Assembly: GCA_024280675.1 (NCBI GenBank)
Contig: JAJRPT010000108.1
Coordinates: forward strand, 1-7,895
From: Bacteroidota bacterium
Lineage (GTDB): Bacteria; Bacteroidota; Ignavibacteria; Kapaibacteriales; UBA2268
DNA: 7,895 bases
Reading direction: 5' to 3'
Shown one piece after another: positions 1-5,827 of the stretch. A program made the position numbers and the translations under genes. Below the pieces are notes generated by a model that saw only the letters and a list, made by a program, of their open reading frames with translations, did no database searches and was not told where the DNA came from. Numbering within the stretch: the first letter of the stretch is position 1; each line of letters starts with the position of its first letter.

Positions 1-49
1 CAGCTCCAAAAAAGCTGAGGCCAACATTTAATACTCATTTTGCAAATAT

Positions 50-121
50 TTACACTCCAGCAATTTCTTTGAATCTAAACGTCGGAAGTGACTTCGGTCG
101 TGTGAGTGGCAAACCATAAGC
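50..121 (-). pseudogene. Citrate synthase 3'-end fragment, repeat copy 1
   Basis: The minus strand encodes the last 23 residues of citrate synthase (AYGLPLTRPK... to EIAGV) followed by TAA. It is identical in DNA to the end of the intact gene at 370-441. The preceding codon still encodes Arg, but as CGG instead of CGA, and sequence beyond that is unrelated to citrate synthase. There is no start codon or catalytic domain, so this is a duplicated gene tail, not a gene. Confidence 0.85.
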
Positions 122-141
122 CCGCCCACATTGTGGGTCTT

Positions 142-181
142 GAAAAAGAAAAGAAAGCCACAGCTCCAAAAAAGCTGAGAC
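142..181 (-). terminator. Repeat copy of the citrate synthase terminator
   Basis: On the minus strand the stem GTCTCAGCT / AGCTGTGGC encloses a TTTTTGG loop and is followed by a T-rich tract (complement of 142-156). One T-T mismatch is present, and the base change of this copy turns a C-G pair into a T-G wobble. It would be a second terminator in series behind citrate synthase. Confidence 0.5.
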
Positions 182-209
182 CAACATTTAATGTTCATTT
201 TGCAAATAT

Positions 210-281
210 TTACACCCCAGCCAATTCTTTGAACCTAAACGTTGGGAGTAACTTCGGTCGTGTGAGTGGCAAACCATAAGC
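210..281 (-). pseudogene. Citrate synthase 3'-end fragment, diverged repeat copy 2
   Basis: This second copy of the 23-codon citrate synthase tail ends in TAA. Compared with the intact gene it has seven base changes in six codons. Four codons are synonymous (CTT/CTC, CCG/CCA, AGA/AGG, GGA/GGG), one is conservative (Ile to Leu) and one is Ser to Leu. Five of the seven changes are at third positions. The pattern looks like divergence under coding constraint, so the copy may derive from another citrate synthase allele or paralogue. The sample is small. Confidence 0.8.
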
Positions 282-300
282 CCGCCCACATTGCGGGCTT
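278..300. repeat. GC-rich inverted repeat in the array spacer
   Basis: AAGCCCGC (278-285) and GCGGGCTT (293-300) form a perfect 8-bp inverted repeat around a 7-nt loop. It has the form of a terminator stem but no clear T-run on either side. The equivalent spacer in copy 1 (118-140) has lost three of these pairs and instead can fold as CCCAC-ATT-GTGGG (125-137). Confidence 0.7.
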
Positions 301-301
301 T

Positions 302-341
302 GAAAAAGAAAAGAAAGCCACAGCTCCAAAAAAGCTGAGGC
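302..341 (-). terminator. Intrinsic terminator of citrate synthase
   Basis: On the minus strand, about 28 bp after the citrate synthase stop codon, a 9-position stem GCCTCAGCT / AGCTGTGGC (one T-T mismatch, 317-341) encloses a TTTTTGG loop. It is followed by a T-rich tail with C interruptions (complement of 302-316). Position and shape fit a Rho-independent terminator. The tail is imperfect, so strength is uncertain. Confidence 0.65.
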
Positions 342-369
342 CAACATTTAATACTCATTTTGCAAATAT

Positions 370-1647
370 TTACACTCCAGCAATTTCTTTGAATCTAAAC
401 GTCGGAAGTGACTTCGGTCGTGTGAGTGGCAAACCATAAGCTCGGGCAATGATTGATTGTGCTGCAATTCCGATTGAGCGACTGACAGAAAATAATACTG
501 TGTAATAGCTAAATTCTTTCAGTCCATAAGTGTAGAGCAATGCACCCGAGCCAGCGTCCACGTTCGGCCATGGGTTGGATATTTTTTTAATTTGCCCCAA
601 GACTTTTGGCACCACCGTGAACACCTTGTCCACCGTTTGGAAAACAGGGGAATCCATGCAATGCTCCTTGCCGTAGTTATGAAAGGCGGTGAAGCGAGGA
701 TCGACAACACGAAGCACCGCATGACCGTAACCTGGGATTACTTTGCCTGCGTTGAGGGTTTCCCAAGCGTATTTTTCGATTTGTTCCTCGGTCGGAACGC
801 CACCAAACTTCTCCATCGTCTCAAGCACCCATTTCAGGCATTCTTGATTAGCAAGCCCGTGAAGTGGACCCGCCAGAGCGTTAAGTCCACCAGAAATTGT
901 ATAATACATATCCGACAAAGTGGAGTTGATTGTTGCCGCCGAGAATGCAGAAGCGTTCCCGCCTTCGTGATCTGTGTGGGCTGTCAAATAAACCCGCATA
1001 AGATTTGAGAATTTATCGTTCGTGTCATCGAGCCCCATCATGTGGACATAATTCTTCGACCAGTCGTAATCTTTATTTGCTTCAATTCTTTCTCCTTTGC
1101 CGAATCGCTTCCGGTAGATAAAAGCAGCAATGGCCGGGAGTTTTGCAATAATATCTAAAGAATCCTCCAACATATATTCCCAATATTTATCTTTTGCCAT
1201 TCCTTTTGCATATTGGGCTGAGAATTTGGATTCTTTCTGCATCACTAGAATTGCAGTGTTGAACATTGCCATTGGATGAGAATCTGAAGGCATTGCCTCA
1301 ATTACTGCCCAAACATAATCTGGTACAGTTCCTCTTGCCCAAAGTTCATTGCTCAAGTCAGCTTTTTCTTCATCATTTGGAAGCTCACCAGTGAGCAGCA
1401 AGAAGAAAAGCTCCTCTGGGCTACGGTCAATCACATCATTTAATTCATATCCACGAATTATTAGACCTTTGTCTGGTGGCACAACCGAGGTATCACAAAC
1501 AAGCCCTTTGACTCCTCTCATTCCACCATAGGCTTGAGCGATTGTTACCTCAGAGACAACAGTTTTTCCATTTGCCTTTAGGAATTCTTTTATTTCAGCA
1601 ACTTCTATGGGAAGCTTCTTCGCTAATTTTTCTTTTAATAATGACAT
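370..1647 (-). CDS. gltA: Citrate synthase (eukaryote-type, 425 aa)
   Basis: The enzyme condenses acetyl-CoA and oxaloacetate to citrate, the entry step of the TCA cycle, in the cytoplasm. The catalytic triad is visible: His263 in GPLHGLANQE, His309 in PGYGHAVLR and Asp364 in NVDAGSGALL. The oxaloacetate-binding HEGGNAS motif is at 227-233, with Arg313 and Arg390 as likely substrate-binding arginines. Length and motifs match the mitochondrial-type si-citrate synthase rather than the NADH-regulated E. coli type, judged by motif recall and not by a search. ATG at 1645-1647 is preceded by GGAG (minus strand, 5-nt spacing), which supports this start. The gene is monocistronic as far as visible, divergent from hslV, and followed by a terminator at 302-341. 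Its last 23 codons and downstream region are tandemly repeated. The symbol gltA is by function. Confidence 0.95.
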   Translation of the reverse strand: MSLLKEKLAKKLPIEVAEIKEFLKANGKTVVSEVTIAQAYGGMRGVKGLVCDTSVVPPDKGLIIRGYELNDVIDRSPEELFFLLLTGELPNDEEKADLSNELWARGTVPDYVWAVIEAMPSDSHPMAMFNTAILVMQKESKFSAQYAKGMAKDKYWEYMLEDSLDIIAKLPAIAAFIYRKRFGKGERIEANKDYDWSKNYVHMMGLDDTNDKFSNLMRVYLTAHTDHEGGNASAFSAATINSTLSDMYYTISGGLNALAGPLHGLANQECLKWVLETMEKFGGVPTEEQIEKYAWETLNAGKVIPGYGHAVLRVVDPRFTAFHNYGKEHCMDSPVFQTVDKVFTVVPKVLGQIKKISNPWPNVDAGSGALLYTYGLKEFSYYTVLFSVSRSIGIAAQSIIARAYGLPLTRPKSLPTFRFKEIAGV

Positions 1648-1875
1648 GTTTACTCCACTTTTAATATAATAAGAATTGATTTATCGTGTAAAATTAGTTG
1701 CCAAATAATTTTGACAAGTTTTCTAACAAAAAAGTGCTTCAGGAACCTTAGTTAGATAAGATTGTAAACTGATTAATTTGATAATCACAATTAATTAATT
1801 AAATTGCCGTCTTGCACTTGTTCGGAAAGCAAAAATACCACGCTTTTAGCTTCAATAAAATTAATTTTTTAAAAT
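1648..1875. promoter_or_regulatory. Divergent intergenic region between citrate synthase and hslV
   Basis: This 228-bp AT-rich region must hold the promoters of citrate synthase (minus) and the hslVU operon (plus). On the minus strand TTGTCA and TTGGCA boxes lie near 1700-1715, but neither has a good -10 at standard spacing. At 1788-1806 CAATT and AATTG arms flank an AT-only centre, a possible weak operator. I see no CIRCE-type heat-shock element before hslV. No individual promoter can be named with confidence. Confidence 0.5.
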
Positions 1876-2424
1876 ATGAAAAAAAATCCAAAAAACAAGA
1901 TAAGATCTACCACCGTACTTGTAATAATTCGAGATGGGAAGGTAGCACTTGGCTCAGATGGTCAGGTAACACTTGGCAATACGGTGATGAAGCATGGCAC
2001 AAAAAAAGTGAGGAAACTTTTCTCCGACAAGGTGATGGTGGGTTTTGCAGGAGCAACAGCCGACGCTTTTACGCTCATGCAGCGTTTCGAAGAGAAGCTA
2101 GAGGCTTACGGTGGCAAGTTAGAGCGTTCGGCTATTGAGATGGCAAAGGACTGGCGAACCGACCGCTATTTGCGTAGACTTGAGGCGATGATGATAGTGA
2201 TGGACAAAAGCCAAGGCTTGCTGCTTTCTGGTACTGGCGATGTGATTGAGGCCGATGACAACGTGCTGGCTATTGGATCTGGTGGACCTTACGCACAATC
2301 GGCCGGGCGTGCACTGATGCAAAATACTGATTTATCGGCTCGTGAGATAGTTGAAAAGTCACTCAATATTGCGGGTGAGATTTGTATTTATTCCAACACG
2401 AACATTAATGTGTTGGAGTTGTAG
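1876..2424 (+). CDS. hslV: ATP-dependent protease proteolytic subunit HslV (ClpQ)
   Basis: HslV is the threonine-protease subunit of the cytoplasmic HslUV complex, a dodecamer of proteasome-beta fold that degrades proteins unfolded by HslU. The likely nucleophile is Thr12, exposed after removal of an 11-residue leader (MKKNPKNKIRS). Counting from it, Asp17 (in SDGQVTLG) and Lys33 (in HGTKKVRK) fall at the expected catalytic spacing. GFAGATADAFTL, AKDWRTDRYLRRLEA and IGSGGPYAQSAGRAL are typical family blocks. The 182-aa length is normal once the propeptide is counted. The start ATG lies in an A-rich stretch without a Shine-Dalgarno, as is common in Bacteroidota. hslU follows 41 bp downstream in the same orientation. 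Confidence 0.96.
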   Translation: MKKNPKNKIRSTTVLVIIRDGKVALGSDGQVTLGNTVMKHGTKKVRKLFSDKVMVGFAGATADAFTLMQRFEEKLEAYGGKLERSAIEMAKDWRTDRYLRRLEAMMIVMDKSQGLLLSGTGDVIEADDNVLAIGSGGPYAQSAGRALMQNTDLSAREIVEKSLNIAGEICIYSNTNINVLEL

Positions 2425-2465
2425 TTTAAAATTAGAAAACAGAAATTGGACAAAGAAAAGAAGAA

Positions 2466-3869
2466 ATGGACAAAGAAAAATTAGTGATAAGCGGTCAATA
2501 TCTGACACCAGCTCAGATTGTGACCGAATTAGACAAATATATTATTGGGCAGAGGGCGGCGAAAAAAGCTGTGGCAATCGCACTCAGGAATCGTTGGAGA
2601 AGGCAAAAAGTGACGGGTTCGCTCCAAGACGAAATCATGCCGAACAATATTATTTTGATAGGTCCCACCGGAGTCGGGAAGACCGAAATCGCCAGACGTT
2701 TGGCACGTTTGTCTGGAGCACCATTTGTGAAAGTGGAGGCAACAAAATTCACAGAAGTGGGCTATGTGGGACGAGATGTCGAGTCGATGATTCGTGATCT
2801 GACCGACAAGGCTGTTGCCATGGTGACAGAAGAGCAAATGGAAACAAAACAAGCCCAAGCAAAAGAAAATGCCGAAAATATTATATTGGATATTTTAATT
2901 CCACCTGTACAAAAAGAGTCGAATATTTCTGTTTCGAGTGAATTTGGGACGGAGTTGTCTCAAAATGATGAAGAACTGGAAAATGCTGGCACAAGAGAAA
3001 CATTTAGAAAGATGCTCCAAAATGGAACTCTTGACGAGCGTGAAATAGAGCTTGAGCTACTTAGTTCAGGAGGTCCCAATATGCAGATTCTTGGACCAAT
3101 GGGACTCGATGAGATGGGCATGAATATTTCTGATTTGATGGGAAACATCATGCCGAAAAAGAAAAAGAAACGTAAGATGAAAATCTCTGACGCTATTTTG
3201 ATTTTGGAAAAAGAAGAAGCTGAAAAACTTATCGATAAAGAAGCGGTGATAAAAGACGCAATTTCTAGAACAGAAAAATCTGGGATTGTATTCGTTGATG
3301 AAATTGACAAGATTGCCTCCAAGAGTGCGTCTCAAGGCTCGGGCGAAGTCTCTCGTGAGGGAGTTCAGCGGGATTTGTTGCCAATCGTTGAGGGCTCGAG
3401 TGTCAATACCAAACATGGCACTGTCGATACAGACCATATCTTATTTATCGCCTCGGGTGCATTTCATGTCTCAAAGCCGAGCGATTTGATACCAGAGCTT
3501 CAGGGTCGTTTCCCAATTCGTGTGGAGCTGGATTCTCTTAGTGAAGATGATTTTATAAAAATATTGACAGTTCCAGAAAATGCTTTGATTAAACAATACA
3601 AAGCAATTATGGCAACAGAAAATGTCGAACTGAATTTTGATGAGTCAGGGATTCGAGAAATTGCATCTCTTGCGGCCACCGTAAACGAAGAAGTAACAAA
3701 TATTGGTGCCAGACGTTTACATACGATACTCACCACCCTTCTGGAGGAGTATCTCTTTGACGCACCTGATAATTTGAAAAATAATAAAATAATGATTGAT
3801 GGTAAGAACGTAAGAAATACATTAGATGAAATAGTGAAAAGCACAGATTTAAGTAAATTTATTCTTTAG
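2466..3869 (+). CDS. hslU: ATP-dependent protease ATPase subunit HslU (ClpY)
   Basis: HslU is the AAA+ unfoldase that feeds substrates into HslV. Walker A is GPTGVGKT at 66-73, the pore loop GYVG is at 99-102, Walker B is GIVFVDEID at 273-281, the probable arginine finger is Arg348 in QGRFPIR, and sensor 2 is GARRLH at 414-419. The I-domain between about 110 and 245 contains the family-typical MPKKKKKRKMKI stretch. The C-terminus, DLSKFIL, is the tail that docks into HslV. At 467 aa it is slightly longer than the E. coli protein (443 aa), mostly in the I-domain. The start follows an AAGAAGAA leader. The gene sits between hslV and the FKBP lipoprotein gene, whose ribosome binding site overlaps the hslU stop. 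Confidence 0.97.
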   Translation: MDKEKLVISGQYLTPAQIVTELDKYIIGQRAAKKAVAIALRNRWRRQKVTGSLQDEIMPNNIILIGPTGVGKTEIARRLARLSGAPFVKVEATKFTEVGYVGRDVESMIRDLTDKAVAMVTEEQMETKQAQAKENAENIILDILIPPVQKESNISVSSEFGTELSQNDEELENAGTRETFRKMLQNGTLDEREIELELLSSGGPNMQILGPMGLDEMGMNISDLMGNIMPKKKKKRKMKISDAILILEKEEAEKLIDKEAVIKDAISRTEKSGIVFVDEIDKIASKSASQGSGEVSREGVQRDLLPIVEGSSVNTKHGTVDTDHILFIASGAFHVSKPSDLIPELQGRFPIRVELDSLSEDDFIKILTVPENALIKQYKAIMATENVELNFDESGIREIASLAATVNEEVTNIGARRLHTILTTLLEEYLFDAPDNLKNNKIMIDGKNVRNTLDEIVKSTDLSKFIL

Positions 3870-3880
3870 GGAGAAATAAA

Positions 3881-4648
3881 ATGTTTGTAAATATAAAATT
3901 GTTGGCTATTGGAGTTATTTCCATATTGGCACTGCTTTCGTGCCAAGGCAAAGAAAAGCCGATTGAAAAAGACATGGATTTTGGCAAAACAATATCCTAT
4001 TCAATGGGTTATGAGTACATTCTAAGCACGCAACAGGATTCACTTCCTTTTGACATAGATTATTTTCTTCAAGGCGTTAGTGACGCAAGAAATGGAGAAG
4101 AGTCACTCTACAGCGAAAAGGAAATTGATGTGGTAAAAAAGAGGTTTAGCGAAGTAATGCAGCTAAGGTCGGATGCTAAGACTTTGCAAACAAAAAAAAT
4201 ATTCGATAGTCTTGGTATTGTTTTTAAAACTCTTTCGCCTAAATTCTTGGAAGAAAATAGTAAAAGAGAAGGAGTTACGGTCACAAAAACTGGTCTTCAG
4301 TATGAAATATTGAAAGAGGGTAGCGGGGAAAAAGTAAAAATAACTGACTTGGTAAAAATTAATCTAAAGGGCTGGCTGCCAAACGGCAATCAGTTTGAAG
4401 ACACAGAAAAGATGGGTCAATTAATGGAGTATCCTGTTGCTCAGATGTTCCCAGGGTTCACAGAAGCATTTTTGATGATGCGTAAAGGATCTCATTTCAT
4501 AATTCACATGCCAGACAGTCTTGCCTTTCGTGAGTTTGGATCCAAGCCTGTAATCCCTCCAAACTCCGCATTAAAATGGGAAATAGAAATGGTAGAAATT
4601 ATTGATTTGAGTATGCCAGGCGGTATGTTGCCAGAATTTAATCAATAA
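3881..4648 (+). CDS. FKBP-type peptidyl-prolyl isomerase lipoprotein (Mip/FkpA-like)
   Basis: This is a predicted envelope-anchored foldase or chaperone. Residues 1-20 form a lipoprotein signal peptide ending in the lipobox LLSC, with Cys21 as the lipidation site. Residues about 33-130 are a helical FKBP N-terminal dimerisation domain (FGKTISYSMGYEY start, FLEENSKREGV end), and GLQYEILKEGSGE leads into the C-terminal FKBP domain (about 138-242). The domain is atypical: the usual HYTG reads NLKG (161-164), FDSS reads FEDT (172-175), VIPGW reads MFPGF (189-193), and AYG reads AFR (215-217), so isomerase activity may be weak. IPPNSALKWEIEM is retained. The ATG has a GGGAG ribosome binding site at 3869-3873 overlapping the hslU stop, and the 11-bp gap indicates cotranscription with hslVU. 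A terminator follows. Confidence 0.88.
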   Translation: MFVNIKLLAIGVISILALLSCQGKEKPIEKDMDFGKTISYSMGYEYILSTQQDSLPFDIDYFLQGVSDARNGEESLYSEKEIDVVKKRFSEVMQLRSDAKTLQTKKIFDSLGIVFKTLSPKFLEENSKREGVTVTKTGLQYEILKEGSGEKVKITDLVKINLKGWLPNGNQFEDTEKMGQLMEYPVAQMFPGFTEAFLMMRKGSHFIIHMPDSLAFREFGSKPVIPPNSALKWEIEMVEIIDLSMPGGMLPEFNQ

Positions 4649-4680
4649 ATAATTATTTAATTATTTGACAATATAATAGA

Positions 4681-4717
4681 AAAGCTCTGAGATAATTAAT
4701 TCAGAGCTTTCTTTTTT
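4681..4717 (+). terminator. Strong intrinsic terminator of the hslVU-FKBP operon
   Basis: A perfect 10-bp stem AAAGCTCTGA (4681-4690) / TCAGAGCTTT (4701-4710) with a 10-nt AT loop is followed by CTTTTTT on the plus strand. It lies between convergent genes, 32 bp after the FKBP stop and 42 bp past the TerB-like gene stop. On the minus strand the tail is only moderately T-rich, so bidirectional use is possible but weaker. Confidence 0.9.
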
Positions 4718-4759
4718 GAACTTGTTGCGATCAATGTTATTATTAGTTCTTACTGGTTC

Positions 4760-5257
4760 TTATCCAAAATTCACCAGAATCTCTTGAATAGATGGAGGAT
4801 TTTTTAGTTCTGACATATTGATATTCAAATACTTTGCAAGTTTTGAAAGGGTTTGGATTTCCTCTTCTGAGATATTATTTGTTTGAGTTTTATCTCCCGA
4901 AGCATTTGCCACATAAACGCCAATGCTGATTAGCACTTTCTTAAACAAAATGGCATCGCCAAACGAAATTTTCTCGTCCAGAAGATTTGCTACTTCTTGC
5001 AATCCAGTTTTGTAATCACGAGAATCATTAATTGAATTACGAAAGATAATCCCTGGATTTTGCTCAAGTGATTTGAGAATTTCTTTTAGAAAAGCATTGT
5101 CAAATTTATTGTATGAGGAAACTACTTTGGTGAGTGCGTCTTGTTCATTCTTATCAATTTTCCCATCTGCCCCTGCTATTCCTCTAAAAACCCACATCAG
5201 AGCAAACTGAGCGGTTTGCCACTCGTCTTGATCAAAAAAATCTTGTTGTCGAATCAT
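4760..5257 (-). CDS. TerB-like domain protein, paralogue A (165 aa)
   Basis: This is a cytoplasmic, largely helical protein with no signal peptide or membrane segment. It shows the internal pseudo-repeat of TerB-like domains: an acidic first half, GIAGADGKIDKNEQDAL (26-42), and a second half, VLISIGVYVANASGD...ISEEEIQTLSKLAKYLN. The acidic residues in DGKIDKNE and SEEE resemble the metal-binding sites of TerB. It is a paralogue of the next gene upstream, about one third identical by eye, with shared EW, WVF, ADGxIDKxE, LFKKxLIxIG and C-terminal PSIxxI motifs. ATG has a strong AAGGAG ribosome binding site (5267-5272, 9-nt spacing) that overlaps the stop of the upstream paralogue, so the two are translationally close-coupled. 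The exact role is unknown; TerB family membership does not by itself show tellurite resistance. Confidence 0.75.
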   Translation of the reverse strand: MIRQQDFFDQDEWQTAQFALMWVFRGIAGADGKIDKNEQDALTKVVSSYNKFDNAFLKEILKSLEQNPGIIFRNSINDSRDYKTGLQEVANLLDEKISFGDAILFKKVLISIGVYVANASGDKTQTNNISEEEIQTLSKLAKYLNINMSELKNPPSIQEILVNFG

Positions 5258-5270
5258 TGGAACGAACTCC

Positions 5271-5756
5271 TTAGTTTTTTATACCCTTAATAATATCTTT
5301 AATACTGGGCGAGATGGCTAGTTCTGCTTCGCTTACCCTTAGCAGAGTACCGACTTCTTTTAGAGCATCAACCTCTTCGTCTGAAAATTTGGAAGAGAAG
5401 ATAGCCCCAGAGCTGTTGCCAACATGAATTCCAATTGCGATGAGAGTTTTTTTGAAAATCAAACAATTTTCTTTCCCTGCTTTTTCTTCTAAAATTCTAG
5501 CGACTTCGTTCAAAGCACTTTCCAGCTTAGACAAGTCATACTCACTGTCCTCTTGGAAATTTAGCCCCGCAGAGCTTAATACCTCACGAGTTAGGTCGTT
5601 TCCAAACTCAGAAAAATTCTGCAATACTCTTTTGAATGCTTTAACTTCTCTTTTGTCAATCACCCCGTCGGCGGCAGCCACGGAGTTGAAAACCCAAAAA
5701 GCTGAGTTTTCTAATTTTGCCCATTCGGAATCTGTGTAGTTATCTTTTAATGCCAT
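5271..5756 (-). CDS. TerB-like domain protein, paralogue B (161 aa)
   Basis: This is the upstream member of the TerB-like pair. Key blocks are AFWVFNSVAAADGVIDKREVKAF near the N-terminus and LFKKTLIAIGIHVGNSSG...FSDEEVDALKEVGTLLRV in the second half, with the shared PSIKDII tail. A longer reading from GTG at 5795 adds 13 residues (MYLWYKSLRNIYS), but ATG at 5756 is preferred. It has AAGGA 11 nt upstream, and from it the N-terminus aligns residue for residue with paralogue A (EW at position 11-12 versus 12-13). The gene lies 71 bp downstream of the mlaE-like gene in the same direction with no terminator between, so an operon is possible. The function is unknown. Confidence 0.75.
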   Translation of the reverse strand: MALKDNYTDSEWAKLENSAFWVFNSVAAADGVIDKREVKAFKRVLQNFSEFGNDLTREVLSSAGLNFQEDSEYDLSKLESALNEVARILEEKAGKENCLIFKKTLIAIGIHVGNSSGAIFSSKFSDEEVDALKEVGTLLRVSEAELAISPSIKDIIKGIKN

Positions 5757-5767
5757 AGAATATATAT

Positions 5768-5772
5768 TCCTT
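5768..5772 (-). promoter_or_regulatory. Ribosome binding site that decides the start of TerB-like paralogue B
   Basis: AAGGA on the minus strand lies 11 nt before ATG 5756. It sits inside the reading frame extension that would begin at GTG 5795, and it argues for the shorter protein. A GTACC-ATA-GGTAC palindrome lies just upstream at 5781-5793. Confidence 0.55.
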
Positions 5773-5780
5773 AAACTTTT

Positions 5781-5793
5781 GTACCATAGGTAC
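5781..5793. repeat. Short perfect inverted repeat upstream of TerB-like gene
   Basis: GTACC and GGTAC arms flank ATA, about 25 bp ahead of the preferred start of TerB-like paralogue B. It could be an operator or chance. No promoter pair around it is convincing; TATATT lies just upstream at about 5797-5802 on the minus strand. Confidence 0.4.
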
Positions 5794-5827
5794 ACAATAT
5801 ACGAATAATTATGAAGAAATGAAACAA

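Larger units (their letters stand above)
1..441. repeat. 160-bp tandem repeat array carrying citrate synthase 3' ends
   Basis: Three units start at 1, 161 and 321, exactly 160 bp apart. The third is partial and merges into the intact citrate synthase gene. Each unit, read on the minus strand, holds the last 23 codons of citrate synthase with its stop, about 30 bp of downstream sequence, a terminator-like stem with a T-rich tail, and a spacer with a GC-rich inverted repeat. Units 1 and 3 are identical over 121 bp (1-121 and 321-441). Unit 2 differs from unit 3 at 10 of those 121 positions. The two 40-bp spacers (121-160 and 281-320) differ at 3 positions. The array reaches the window start, so its true copy number is not visible. 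Tandem duplication is directly seen; its origin is not. Confidence 0.95.

Noticed and set aside
1..441. CRISPR-like or integron attC array
   Set aside because: The repeat unit is 160 bp with coding homology and near-identical spacers, not short repeats with unique spacers or cassettes.
592..1008. Plus-strand open frame of 138 codons
   Set aside because: It lies wholly inside citrate synthase on the opposite strand, has no ribosome binding site and a low-complexity, Cys/Arg/His-rich translation.
1812..2138. Plus-strand open frame of 108 codons overlapping the hslV start
   Set aside because: It is a frame shadow of hslV, and its translation after the overlap is Arg/Trp-rich with no family resemblance.
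5757..5795. GTG start at 5795 extending TerB-like paralogue B by 13 residues
   Set aside because: The extension is not shared with paralogue A, and a better ribosome binding site lies within it just before ATG 5756.
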